This document shows, piece by piece, positions 50,425 through 58,791 of a stretch of 64,000 nt of DNA. A program made the translations under genes and the position numbers. Below the pieces are notes generated by a model. The model was not told the origin of the DNA, did not search any database, and saw only the letters and a list, made by a program, of their open reading frames with translations. Source of the stretch: Tabrizicola aquatica (GTDB taxonomy: Bacteria > Pseudomonadota > Alphaproteobacteria > Rhodobacterales > Rhodobacteraceae); contig NZ_PJON01000003.1 in assembly GCF_002900975.1 (NCBI RefSeq), positions 372,001 to 436,000 on the forward strand, read 5' to 3'. Each line of letters opens with the position of its first letter. The stretch's first letter is position 1.

Positions 50425-52242
50425 TCACTCCACGGTCACCGATTTCGCCAGGTTGCGCGGCTGGTCCACATCGGTGCCCTTGGCGATGGCGGTGTGATAG
50501 GCCAGCAGCTGCGCCGGGACCGCATAGAGGATCGGTGCCCAAAGGGGATCGACGGCGGGCAGGGTCAGGGTTTTCCAGGTGCCCTGGCCCGCGAGGTCCA
50601 CCCCCCCGGCGTCAGACAGCAAGAGCACCTTGCCGTTGCGCGCCATCACCTCTTGCATGTTCGACACGGTCTTGTCGAACAGCGCGTCCTTGGGGGCCAG
50701 AACGATCACCGGGACGGCGGCGTCGATCAGGGCGATAGGGCCGTGCTTCAGCTCACCTGACGCATAACCTTCGGCGTGGATGTAGCTGATTTCCTTCAGC
50801 TTCAGCGCGCCTTCCAGGGCCAGCGGGAACATCGGGCCGCGACCCAGGAACAGGATGTCCTGCGCCTTTGCCAGCTCTTCGGCGATGCGGGCGATGGGGT
50901 CCGACAGCGCCAGGGCCACGTTCATCAACCCCGGCAGGGCGCGCAGGCCGTCCAGCCGATCCTTCAGCGTGGCCGCGTCGATCCGCCCGCGATCCTGCGC
51001 CGCTTTCAGGGCCATCAGGGCCAATGTTGTCAACTGGCAGGTGAAGGCCTTGGTCGAGGCGACGCCAACCTCCACCCCCGCCAGGATCGGCAGGGCAAGG
51101 TCCGACTCTCGCGCGATCGAGGAGGTGGGCACGTTCACCACGGCGACAACCTTGGCCACCTTTTCCTTCACATGGCGCAGCGCGGCCAGCGTGTCCGCCG
51201 TCTCGCCCGACTGGCTGACGAAAACCGCCATGCTGGCCGGTGAAAGGACCGGGTCACGGTAGCGGAATTCGGACGCGATATCGATGTCGGCGGGCAGGCC
51301 GGCGATCTGCTCGAACCAGTATTTCGCGACATGGCAGGCATAGGAGGCGGTGCCGCAGGCAACCAGCGTCACCCGGTCTATACCTGTGAAATCAAGGGCC
51401 TCTGGCAGTTCCAACGTGCCGCGGGAAGAGGTGTAGTGCTTCAGCGCGTCGGCTATGACCACGGGTTGCTCGGCGATTTCCTTGGCCATGAAGTGTTTGT
51501 AGCCGGCCTTCTCGATCCGGGCGCTGTCCAACTGGATACGGGTCTCGGCCCGGTTCGCCCGCGCGCCGTTGGCGTCGAAAATCTGCGCGCCGGCGCGGGT
51601 GATGACGGCCCAGTCGCCCTCTTCCAGATAGGTCACGCGGTCGGTCATCGGCGCCAGCGCGATGGCGTCGCTGCCCACGAACATCTCGCCGTCGCCCCAA
51701 CCGATGGCCAACGGGCTGCCCTTGCGGGCGGCGATCATCAGGTCGTCGTGGCCGTCGAACAGGAAGCAAAGCGCGAAGGCGCCGTGCAGGCGGGCGAGCG
51801 TCTCTTGTGCCGCCTCAATGGGCGTCGCGCCCCGGTCCATCGCGCGGCGGGTCAGCAGGACGATGGTCTCGGTATCCGTCTCGGATTCCTGGGTATAGCC
51901 CTCGGCCGCCAGTTCGGCGCGCAGGTCGCGGAAGTTCTCGATGATCCCGTTGTGGACCACCGCCACGCCGCCCGCGCGATGCGGGTGGGCGTTGGTCACG
52001 GTGGCCGCGCCATGCGTGGCCCAGCGGGTGTGGCCGATGCCGGCCTTCCCCGCGAGAGGCTCATGGACCAGAAGGTCGGAGAGGTTCACCAGCTTGCCCA
52101 CCGCGCGCCGCCGGTCCAGGCGCCCGGCGTTGACGGTGGCGATCCCGGCGCTGTCATAGCCGCGATATTCCAGGCGTTTCAGCGCCTCGACCAGCAGCGG
52201 CGCTGCCTCGTGGTTTCCCAGGACCCCCACAATACCGCACAT
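50425..52242 (-). CDS. glmS: Glucosamine-6-phosphate synthase (isomerizing)
   Basis: Converts fructose 6-phosphate and glutamine into glucosamine 6-phosphate, the first step to UDP-GlcNAc. The 605-aa protein starts MCGIVGVLGN with the N-terminal nucleophile Cys2; glutaminase motifs GHTRWATHG (about 72-80) and HNGIIENF follow. Two SIS domains contain VACGTASYACHVAKYWFE and VFVSQSGETADTLAAL, and the protein ends with the sealing DQPRNLAKSVTVE. It overlaps glmU by one base (TAATG). Confidence 0.97.
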   Translation of the reverse strand: MCGIVGVLGNHEAAPLLVEALKRLEYRGYDSAGIATVNAGRLDRRRAVGKLVNLSDLLVHEPLAGKAGIGHTRWATHGAATVTNAHPHRAGGVAVVHNGIIENFRDLRAELAAEGYTQESETDTETIVLLTRRAMDRGATPIEAAQETLARLHGAFALCFLFDGHDDLMIAARKGSPLAIGWGDGEMFVGSDAIALAPMTDRVTYLEEGDWAVITRAGAQIFDANGARANRAETRIQLDSARIEKAGYKHFMAKEIAEQPVVIADALKHYTSSRGTLELPEALDFTGIDRVTLVACGTASYACHVAKYWFEQIAGLPADIDIASEFRYRDPVLSPASMAVFVSQSGETADTLAALRHVKEKVAKVVAVVNVPTSSIARESDLALPILAGVEVGVASTKAFTCQLTTLALMALKAAQDRGRIDAATLKDRLDGLRALPGLMNVALALSDPIARIAEELAKAQDILFLGRGPMFPLALEGALKLKEISYIHAEGYASGELKHGPIALIDAAVPVIVLAPKDALFDKTVSNMQEVMARNGKVLLLSDAGGVDLAGQGTWKTLTLPAVDPLWAPILYAVPAQLLAYHTAIAKGTDVDQPRNLAKSVTVE

Positions 52243-53597
52243 TATGACTGTCCTTTGGCCTTGGCGGCCTTGATGGATTTCAACTTTTCGAACATTCGCG
52301 TGGCCAGGCCCGGTTTTGTCACCTGCTTGGCGCGGGCGATGGCCACGGCCTCGGCGGGCACGTCCTCGGTGATGACCGACCCGCTGGCGGTCAGCGCGCC
52401 GTCGCCCACGGTGACCGGGGCGACCAGCATCGTGTCCGAGCCGATGAACGCGCGCTTGCCGATGGTCGTGCGGTGCTTCATCACGCCGTCGTAGTTGCAG
52501 GTGACGGTGCCCGCGCCGATGTTGGTGAATTCGCCGACATGGGCGTCGCCGAGGTAGGTCAGGTGACCGACCTTCACGCCCTCGTCCAGGATGGCGTTCT
52601 TGATTTCGACGAAGTTGCCGACGTGTACATCCTCGGCCAGTTCGGCGCCGGGGCGCAGGCGGGCGAAGGGGCCGACCGTCGCGCCACGGCTGATGTGGCA
52701 GCCTTCCAGGTGGCAGAACCCCTTGATTTCCGCGCCGGATTCCACGGTGACACCGGGACCGAACAGGACGTTCGGCCCGATGATCGCATCGCGCCCGATC
52801 CAGGTATCCAGCGCGAAGAACACGGTTTCGGGGGCGGTCAGGGTGACGCCGTTCTCCAGCGCGTCGGCGCGGGCGCGGGACTGGAAGGCGGCCTCGGCCT
52901 CGGCCAGTTGCTGCCTGGTGTTGACGCCCAACGTCTCAGCCTCGTCGCAAAGAACAACGCCGGCTGAAAGGCCGCGCTTGCGGGCCAGTTCGACGATATC
53001 GGTCAGGTAGTATTCGCCCGCCGCGTTGTCGTTCTTCACCTCGGCGATGAGCGAGAAGAGGAGCTTTGCCTCGGCGCAGATAACGCCGGAATTGCAGAGG
53101 GTTATCGCGCGTTCTTCGGGGGTGGCGTCCTTGAACTCGCGGATGGCGAGGAGTTCGTCGCCTTTTGTAAGGAGGCGACCGTAGCGGCCGGGGTCGCGGG
53201 CGTGGAAGCCCAGGATGACGACGGCGTGTTTCGCCCGGGCCTCCAGCATCGCGCGAAGGGTGTCCTCGCGGATCAGGGGGGTATCGGCGTACAGGACGAT
53301 GGCCTCGCCCTCGGCGTCCGCGAGGAGGGGGGCAGCCTGGGCGACCGCATGGCCGGTGCCAAGCTGGGGGTCCTGGACAACGGTCTCAATCGCTTCGTTG
53401 AAGGCGGTAGCGGCGGCCGCGACAGCCTCGCCGCCGTGCCCGGTGATGGTCACGATGCGCGAGGGTTCGAGGGCTTGCGCGAGGCTGAGCGCGTGGTGGA
53501 GGAGGGGGGCGGCGGCGACCTGGTGCAGAACCTTGGGCGTGTCGGAATTCATCCGCGTGCCCTGACCGGCTGCCAGAACGATGACTGATACCTGCAT
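52242..53597 (-). CDS. glmU: Bifunctional GlcNAc-1-P uridylyltransferase / GlcN-1-P acetyltransferase
   Basis: Two-step enzyme making UDP-GlcNAc, 451 aa. The N-terminal pyrophosphorylase domain has VLAAGQGTRMNSDTPKVLH (7-25) and QLGTGHAVAQA; the C-terminal left-handed beta-helix has hexapeptide repeats (IGPNVLFGPGVTVESGAEIKGF and similar), GAGTVTCNYDGVMKH and ALTASGSVITEDVP. AGGGGC precedes the ATG at 53597. It is upstream of glmS, so one operon covers both committed steps toward peptidoglycan and LPS precursors; GlmM is elsewhere. Confidence 0.96.
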   Translation of the reverse strand: MQVSVIVLAAGQGTRMNSDTPKVLHQVAAAPLLHHALSLAQALEPSRIVTITGHGGEAVAAAATAFNEAIETVVQDPQLGTGHAVAQAAPLLADAEGEAIVLYADTPLIREDTLRAMLEARAKHAVVILGFHARDPGRYGRLLTKGDELLAIREFKDATPEERAITLCNSGVICAEAKLLFSLIAEVKNDNAAGEYYLTDIVELARKRGLSAGVVLCDEAETLGVNTRQQLAEAEAAFQSRARADALENGVTLTAPETVFFALDTWIGRDAIIGPNVLFGPGVTVESGAEIKGFCHLEGCHISRGATVGPFARLRPGAELAEDVHVGNFVEIKNAILDEGVKVGHLTYLGDAHVGEFTNIGAGTVTCNYDGVMKHRTTIGKRAFIGSDTMLVAPVTVGDGALTASGSVITEDVPAEAVAIARAKQVTKPGLATRMFEKLKSIKAAKAKGQS

Positions 53598-53689
53598 TCT
53601 GCCCCTTCCTTTATCGTTGCGGCCGTTTTACCCCCGTGGCGCCGGGTGGCAAGGGGGACGGGCCTCACGCCACGTTACAGGATGCGACG

Positions 53690-54340
53690 ATGCGCTGCGT
53701 GGTGTTCGATCTGGACGGGACGCTGGCCGATACCTCGGCCGATCTTCTGGCGGCGGCGAATGCCTGCCTGCCGCGCGCCTGTCTGGGGCCTGCGGACGCG
53801 CTGACCGCGTTCCATGGCGGGCGGGCGATGCTGCGGCTGGGGTTCCAGCGGCTGGGGATGGCGTGGTCCGAGGCGGATGTGGACGCGGCCTATCCGCGGC
53901 TACTGGAGGCCTATGGGGCGGCGATTGCCGTCCATACCCGGCTGTATCCCGGCGCGATGGCGGCGGTGGAGAGCCTGCGGCGAGCGGGGTTCGCGGTCTC
54001 GATCTGCACGAACAAGCCGGAGGGGCTGGCCGAGGGGCTGCTGCGCGCCCTGGGGGTGCGGGAGGCCTTCGGGGCGCTGGTCGGGGCGGATACGCTGCCG
54101 GTCAGAAAGCCCGATCCGCTGCCCTATCGGGCGGCGGTGGAGCGGGCGGGGGGCGTGGTCGGACGGTCAATGCTGGTGGGGGACACCGAGACCGACGCCA
54201 AGACCGGAATTGCGGCAGGCGTGCCGGTCGCGCTGGTCACCTTCGGGCCGGAGGGCCGGGGGGTGGAGCGGTTCCGACCGGCCGCGCTTTTGGACCGGTT
54301 CGAGGACCTGCCGGGGCTGGCGGGGCGGTTGCTGGGCTGA
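53690..54340 (+). CDS. HAD-superfamily phosphatase, Gph-like
   Basis: HAD subfamily IA hydrolase of 216 aa resembling phosphoglycolate phosphatase: the nucleophile motif VFDLDGTLADTSADL (about 5-19), motif II in VSICTNKPEG (about 103-112), motif III lysine RKPDPLPY (about 140-147) and metal-binding LVGDTETDAKTG (about 162-173). In phototrophs and autotrophs it removes 2-phosphoglycolate, but substrate assignment from sequence is unsafe. It is divergent from glmU across a 92-base gap. The 72-base repeat starts two bases past its stop. Confidence 0.83.
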   Translation: MRCVVFDLDGTLADTSADLLAAANACLPRACLGPADALTAFHGGRAMLRLGFQRLGMAWSEADVDAAYPRLLEAYGAAIAVHTRLYPGAMAAVESLRRAGFAVSICTNKPEGLAEGLLRALGVREAFGALVGADTLPVRKPDPLPYRAAVERAGGVVGRSMLVGDTETDAKTGIAAGVPVALVTFGPEGRGVERFRPAALLDRFEDLPGLAGRLLG

Positions 54341-54342
54341 CA

Positions 54343-54414
54343 TGTCCACGGTGGACATTTGGGGTTCAACTTGTGAAAACAACAGGTTGGTCGCGGGCGC
54401 TAAGGGTTTCTTAA
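54343..54414 (+). repeat. 72-base interspersed repeat, copy 2
   Basis: Begins with TGTCCACGGTGGACA two bases after the gph-like stop, in the same orientation relative to the gene as the copy after topA (15592-15663). The first 18 bases are identical, the 24-base middle is unrelated, and the last 30 bases are 26/30 identical, ending TTTCTTAA. Function unknown; the position after a stop codon suggests a 3'-end role. Confidence 0.6.
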
Positions 54415-54573
54415 GAATTCTCCGGCGGGGTTTTGCTGGTCTTGCGCTGGCTGTGCCGCGCGGCGGAGCGTCGCTTTGACGGGCGGGTCCGCGTGGGGGC
54501 GGGCGGTTTTGAAATAGCGCGCTGCGCGCGAGTTTGTGTCTCGCCTCTGGCTTTCGGCCAACCGGCTGGGATC

Positions 54574-54606
54574 GCCTCCGGCGGGGATATTTGGGCCAGT
54601 ATGAAA
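54574..54606 (+). repeat. GCCTCCGGCGGGGATATTTG repeat, copy 1
   Basis: Thirty-three bases matching 58614-58646 at 30 positions; the mismatches are clustered just before ATGAAA. It lies upstream of the MFS operon, while copy 2 lies just past the end of the same operon, in the same orientation. Confidence 0.5.
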
Positions 54607-54702
54607 GGGCTGCGGGGTGGTTCCGGGGTGGGCGGGCGCGGGGCCTCAGGAGGGCGCACGGAAGTTTGACAGTTCGAGGGGCCAGACATAGGGTCGCGCC
54701 CC

Positions 54703-55962
54703 ATGAACCAGGCCCCTGACGCAACCGCCGCCGCCGCGACCGAGGCCCCGAGGCCCGTCAGTCGTCATGCCGTCACATTTGTCCTGATCACCGTTTTCCT
54801 GGACATGGTGGGGTTCGGGCTGATCATGCCGGTCCTGCCGAAGCTGATCGAGGACGTGGGCCATGTCGACATCGCCCAGGCGGCGGTGATCGGGGGCTGG
54901 ATGTTCGCGGCCTTCAGCCTGGCGCAGTTCGTGTTTGCGCCCCTGATGGGCAACCTGTCCGACCGCTTCGGCCGGCGGCCGCTGCTGTTGCTGGCGATCT
55001 TCGGGCTGGGGATGGATTTCATCCTGATGGCGCTGGCCCCGACGCTGGAATGGCTGTTCGTCGGCCGGATCATCGCGGGGGTCTGCGGCGCAAGCTGGAT
55101 CATCGCATCCGCCTATATCGCCGATGTGACCGCGCCGGATGACCGGGCCAAGGCTTACGGCTATATGGGCGCGGCGTTCGGCGTGGGCTTCGTGATCGGC
55201 CCGGCGATCGGCGGTTTGTTGGGAGAGTTGGGGCCGCGCGTGCCCTTCTGGGTGGCGGCGGGGATTTCCTTGCTGAATTTCGCCTATGGCTGGTTCGTCC
55301 TGCCCGAATCCCTGGCCCCCGCGAACCGCCGCAAGTTCGAGTTGTGGCGCGCCAATCCCTTCGGCGCGTTCCGGGTCTTTGCCAGCTATCCCGGCGTCTT
55401 GCCGATGGTGCTGGTCATGGGGCTGTTCTTCTTTTCCACCTCGGTCTACCCGGCGATCTGGACCTTCTGGGGCATCGCCAAGTTCGGTTGGTCCGAAGCG
55501 ATGGTCGGCGGCACCCTGGCCGTGTTCGGGCTGATCGCGGGGGGCTTTCAGGGGTTTCTGACCGGCCCGGCGACCAAGCGGTTCGGTGAGTGGCAGGTCG
55601 CGCTCTTCGGCCTGTGCTGTGCCACGCTGGTGGTGCTGGGCTATGGCTTTGTCGGCAGCCTTGGCGCGGTGATCGCGCTGATGATCCTGCATGGGCCAGA
55701 GGGGTTCGTGCATCCCTTGATGACGACGCTTCTGACCAAGCGCGTGCCCGAGGATGCGCAGGGCGAGTTACAGGGCGGGATTTCCGCCGTGACCAATGTG
55801 GCGATGCTGTTTGGCACGGTGTTCTTCGCCTTCATCTTCGGCCATTTCTGGGCCGAGGATCGGGCCTGGCGGTCCACCGATGTGGCCTATTGGGTGGCAG
55901 CGGGGTTCCTTGCGCTAACTACCCTTCTGTTCCTGATGTTGAAGAGGTCGGAAAAGGCATGA
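54703..55962 (+). CDS. TetA-like MFS transporter
   Basis: Twelve-span major-facilitator protein of 419 aa. The MFS motif [18 protein letters not shown] (about 86-102), the first-span [17 protein letters not shown] and motif C-like [16 protein letters not shown] (about 164-179) are typical of the drug:H+ antiporter-1 (TetA/TCR) group. Chromosomal members of this group in Rhodobacteraceae are not necessarily resistance determinants. It overlaps the aminotransferase gene by four bases as the first gene of a four-gene operon, so it may export the product of that pathway. Confidence 0.85.
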   Translation: MNQAPDATAAAATEAPRPVSRHAVTFVLITVFLDMVGFGLIMPVLPKLIEDVGHVDIAQAAVIGGWMFAAFSLAQFVFAPLMGNLSDRFGRRPLLLLAIFGLGMDFILMALAPTLEWLFVGRIIAGVCGASWIIASAYIADVTAPDDRAKAYGYMGAAFGVGFVIGPAIGGLLGELGPRVPFWVAAGISLLNFAYGWFVLPESLAPANRRKFELWRANPFGAFRVFASYPGVLPMVLVMGLFFFSTSVYPAIWTFWGIAKFGWSEAMVGGTLAVFGLIAGGFQGFLTGPATKRFGEWQVALFGLCCATLVVLGYGFVGSLGAVIALMILHGPEGFVHPLMTTLLTKRVPEDAQGELQGGISAVTNVAMLFGTVFFAFIFGHFWAEDRAWRSTDVAYWVAAGFLALTTLLFLMLKRSEKA

Positions 55963-57200
55963 CCGAGCGGGTCGAAAGGTTTTCGGGCAGTTTCACCCAG
56001 CAGGAGCCGATCCCGGAGGCGGGGATCGAGGCGGCGATGGCGGTGCTGCGGCATGGGCGGCTGCACCGATACAACACGGTGCCGGGCGAGGTGGCCGAGA
56101 CCGCGCTGCTGGAGGAGGAGTTCGCGGCCTATGTCGGCGCGAAGTACTGCCTGGCGCTGGCTTCGGGCGGGGCGGCGATGGCCTGCGCCCTGCGGGCGTT
56201 GCAGGTGAGGCCGGGCGATCCGGTCCTGTCCAATGCCTTTACCCTGGCCCCGGTGCCGGGGGCGATTGCGTCGATCGGTGCGCGGCCGGTCTTCGTCGAC
56301 GTGACCGAGGATCTGACCATCGACCTTGCGCATCTGGAGGCGCAGGCGCTGGCCAGTGGCGCGACGGTGCTGCTTCTGTCCCACATGCGGGGCCATGTCT
56401 GCGACATGGACGCGCTGATGGCCCTGTGTGACCGGCTGGGCGTGCGGGTGATCGAGGATTGCGCGCATACGATGGGGGCGAAGTGGAAGGGCGTGCCTTC
56501 GGGCCGGCATGGGGCGGTGGGGTGCTATTCGACGCAGACCTACAAGCACATGAACTCGGGCGAGGGCGGGTTTCTGGTCACCGACGATGCGGAGCTGGCG
56601 GCGCGGGCGGTGCTTCTGTCGGGGTCCTACATGCTGTACGCGCGGCACCGGGCGGCGCCGGGGCCAGAGGTGTTCGAGGCGCTGAAGCTGGACGTGCCCA
56701 ATGTGTCCAGCCGGATGGACAATCTGCGGGCGGCGATCCTGCGACCTCAGGTCGGCATGCTGGACGACCGGCGGGGGCGGTGGCGGGCGCTGTACCAGGC
56801 GATGGAGGCGGGGCTGGCGGGGGCGGTTGGCGTCAAGCTGATCCCGCGGCCGCAGCATGAGGATTATGTCGGCTCGTCGTTCCAGTTCCTGCTGCCGGGG
56901 TGGGAGGCGGCCCGGGTCGCCGGTTTCGTCGCGGCGGCGGCGGCGCGGGGGGTGGAGTTGAAGTGGTTCGGCGCGGCCGATCCCCAGGGGTTCACCAGCC
57001 GCTACGCGCATTGGCGCTATGCCGCGCCCGAGGTGCTGCCAGAGACCGACCGGGTGCTGGCCGGGTTGATCGACATGCGCCTGCCGCTGACCTTCACGCC
57101 CGAGGATGTGGCGCAGATCGCCCGCATCCTGGTCGAAGAGGCCGCACTGGCCGCCAAGGCCGAAGTCCTGGCCCCGGTCGCGGCCCCGGCGGCGGATTGA
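55959..57200 (+). CDS. DegT/DnrJ/EryC1/StrS-family aminotransferase
   Basis: PLP-dependent sugar-aminotransferase-fold protein of 413 aa. Features: LASGGAAMACALRALQVRPGD (about 67-87), DCAHTMGAKWKG (about 167-178) and the PLP lysine in STQTYKHMNSGEGGF (about 189-203). The C-terminus carries a short Ala/Pro-rich tail. The family usually aminates nucleotide-linked ketosugars, but no other glycan gene is nearby; it sits in an operon with an exporter, a nuclease-like and an MBL protein, each overlapping the next. The real substrate is therefore uncertain. Confidence 0.83.
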   Translation: MTERVERFSGSFTQQEPIPEAGIEAAMAVLRHGRLHRYNTVPGEVAETALLEEEFAAYVGAKYCLALASGGAAMACALRALQVRPGDPVLSNAFTLAPVPGAIASIGARPVFVDVTEDLTIDLAHLEAQALASGATVLLLSHMRGHVCDMDALMALCDRLGVRVIEDCAHTMGAKWKGVPSGRHGAVGCYSTQTYKHMNSGEGGFLVTDDAELAARAVLLSGSYMLYARHRAAPGPEVFEALKLDVPNVSSRMDNLRAAILRPQVGMLDDRRGRWRALYQAMEAGLAGAVGVKLIPRPQHEDYVGSSFQFLLPGWEAARVAGFVAAAAARGVELKWFGAADPQGFTSRYAHWRYAAPEVLPETDRVLAGLIDMRLPLTFTPEDVAQIARILVEEAALAAKAEVLAPVAAPAAD

Positions 57201-57715
57201 TGGGCCGGATCTTTCGCCCGGCGCGGCCTGCGGGACCCCTGGTGCGGCTGGTGCGGCGGCTGGTGGACCCGCGCTTCTATCTGAAGCTGGTGATGGGGCT
57301 GGGGGTGGTCGGGCTGTTCCTGCTGCCCACGCTGGCCGATCTGGTGAATGCGGCGATGAAGCCGGTGGACAGCGACGCGGGCGCCTGCCGCATCCTGCGG
57401 GTGATCGACGGGGATACCGTCTCGCTCATGTGTCCCGAGGAAGGGATGCAAAGCGCGCGGCTGGTGGGCTTCGACACGCCCGAGAAGTATTCGCCGAAAT
57501 GCCTGGCCGAGTTCATCGCGGCGGAGCGCGCGACCTGGGGCTTGCGCACGCTGATCCAGAAGGCCGACCGGCTGAGCCTGACGCGCGAGGGGCAGGACCG
57601 GTACGGCCGGGCGCTGGTGCGGCTGGTCCTCGACGGGCAGGATGTGGCGGGGCGGATGGTGCGGGCGGGCCATGCGCGCGTCTATGGCAACGGGCCGAGG
57701 GGGAGTTGGTGCTGA
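57200..57715 (+). CDS. Membrane-anchored thermonuclease-family protein
   Basis: Protein of 171 aa with an N-terminal basic/hydrophobic segment (about 26-48, FYLKLVMGLGVVGLFLLPTLADL) that would anchor it to the inner membrane, then an SNase-like domain: CRILRVIDGDTVSLMC (about 63-78), ARLVGFDTPE (catalytic Arg and metal Asp) and the late DRYGRALVRLVLDGQDVAGRMVRAGHARVY. The DGDT and Arg features of active staphylococcal-type nucleases are kept. Start overlaps the DegT stop by one base (TGATG). Target unknown. Confidence 0.82.
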   Translation: MGRIFRPARPAGPLVRLVRRLVDPRFYLKLVMGLGVVGLFLLPTLADLVNAAMKPVDSDAGACRILRVIDGDTVSLMCPEEGMQSARLVGFDTPEKYSPKCLAEFIAAERATWGLRTLIQKADRLSLTREGQDRYGRALVRLVLDGQDVAGRMVRAGHARVYGNGPRGSWC

Positions 57716-58524
57716 TGCGGATCCTGCGGGCGGGCAAGCTGTTCCTGACGGTGGAACTGGGCGAGATGACGGTGACCATGCTGTCAGACGGCGAGACCAC
57801 GCTGCCGGCGCGGTTCCTTTTGGATGAGGACGACAAGCCGCTGGACTCGGCTGCTCTGACGGCGGCGGATCTGGTGGCGGGCGAGTTGCGCCTGCCCGTG
57901 CGAGCCTTCCTGGTGCAGGGACCGGGAGGGTGCCTGATGATCGACACCGGCGCGGCGGATCAGTGGCGGCCGGGCCTTGGCCGCCTGCCCGAGGCGCTGG
58001 CCGAGGCTGGCATCGGCGCGACCGAGATCACGGCGCTGGCGCTGACCCATCCGCATGCCGACCATGTCTCGGGCCTGGTGGACGGGGACGGCGGGCTGGC
58101 CTTCCCCGCTGCGCAACGGCTGTTCGTCGCGGTCGAGGACCTGATGGTGGTCCGTGCCAATCCGCGGCTGATCCCGTTGCACCCCCGGCTGATGCCGCTG
58201 GAGCAGGGCGACGGGCCGATCCGCGGGGTCACGGCGGTGAACGCGCCGGGCCATACGGCGGGGCACATGGCCTATCTCGTGGACGGGCGGCTCTTGATCT
58301 GGGGTGACCTTGTTCACCATGCCGCCGTGCAGTTTCCCAGCCCGCGGGTCGGCTGGCACCACGATGACGACCGCGACCAGGCGCGGGCCAGCCGCCTTGC
58401 GCTGATGGAACAGGCGGTCGAGGCCGGCTGGCTGGTCGCTGGCGCGCATCTGTCCGACCCCGGCATCGGCCGGATCGAGCGGGACGGTGCAGGCTATGCC
58501 TTCCACCCGGTCACCCGGGGCTGA
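57715..58524 (+). CDS. MBL-fold metallo-hydrolase
   Basis: Metallo-beta-lactamase-fold hydrolase of 269 aa with the two-metal motif LTHPHADHVSGL (about 113-124, HxHxDH), a later APGHTAGHMAYLVDGRLLIWGDLVHH and a C-terminal histidine (VAGAHLSDPG). Similar to lactonase/AttM-like and other small-molecule MBL enzymes; the substrate is unknown. It overlaps the nuclease gene by one base as the last gene of the four-gene operon. A large inverted-repeat region follows. Confidence 0.84.
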   Translation: MRILRAGKLFLTVELGEMTVTMLSDGETTLPARFLLDEDDKPLDSAALTAADLVAGELRLPVRAFLVQGPGGCLMIDTGAADQWRPGLGRLPEALAEAGIGATEITALALTHPHADHVSGLVDGDGGLAFPAAQRLFVAVEDLMVVRANPRLIPLHPRLMPLEQGDGPIRGVTAVNAPGHTAGHMAYLVDGRLLIWGDLVHHAAVQFPSPRVGWHHDDDRDQARASRLALMEQAVEAGWLVAGAHLSDPGIGRIERDGAGYAFHPVTRG

Positions 58525-58551
58525 CCAAGGGTCCCCGTCGCCAGAGAGATT

Positions 58552-58764
58552 GAGCGCCTTGCGGCGAAGTCCTTGGTCTCGTCGTCGGGGCTTGCGCCCT
58601 TCTCCTCGGGGATGCCTCCGGCGGGGATATTTGGGCAAAGATGAAACGGGCTTCCGCTTTCCCTTCCGCAAATATCCCGGGGAGCACGAGGGGCAGCGCC
58701 CCTCGTCAGCCGAGGAGGAGGGCGCAAGCCCCGACGACGAGACAAGGAGTCTTCGCGCGCAAGC
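58552..58764. repeat. Nested long inverted repeat 3' of the MBL gene
   Basis: Outer arms: GTCTCGTCGTCGGGGCTTGC... (58576-58607) and its near-perfect inverse (58712-58743), extending to about 58552 and 58764. Inside lie a copy of the GCCTCCGGCGGGGATATTTG repeat (58614-58646), an opposing GCAAATATCCC (58668-58678) and a perfect small hairpin CGAGGGGC/GCCCCTCG. It fills the convergent gap, so a bidirectional terminator or a composite of several repeat insertions is likely. Confidence 0.6.
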
Positions 58765-58791
58765 GCCCTATCTGATCACCGTCGGCTCCGG

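Larger units (their letters stand above)
54341..54702. other. 362-base gap without a supported gene
   Basis: Holds the 72-base repeat (54343-54414), then a GC-rich stretch with no convincing frame, then a 33-base repeat (54574-54606) starting GCCTCCGGCGGGGATATTTG and ending ATGAAA, which recurs at 58614-58646 with 30/33 identity. The promoter of the MFS-DegT-nuclease-MBL operon is presumably in the last 100 bases, but I see no clear -35/-10 pair. Confidence 0.55.

Noticed and set aside
50425-52242. A glmS ribozyme upstream of or within the glmS leader
   Set aside because: glmS starts in a one-base overlap with glmU, leaving no leader, and the ribozyme is not expected in this lineage.
54703-55962. 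Calling the MFS protein a tetracycline-resistance gene
   Set aside because: Family-level similarity only; no TetR regulator next to it, and the operon context points to another substrate.
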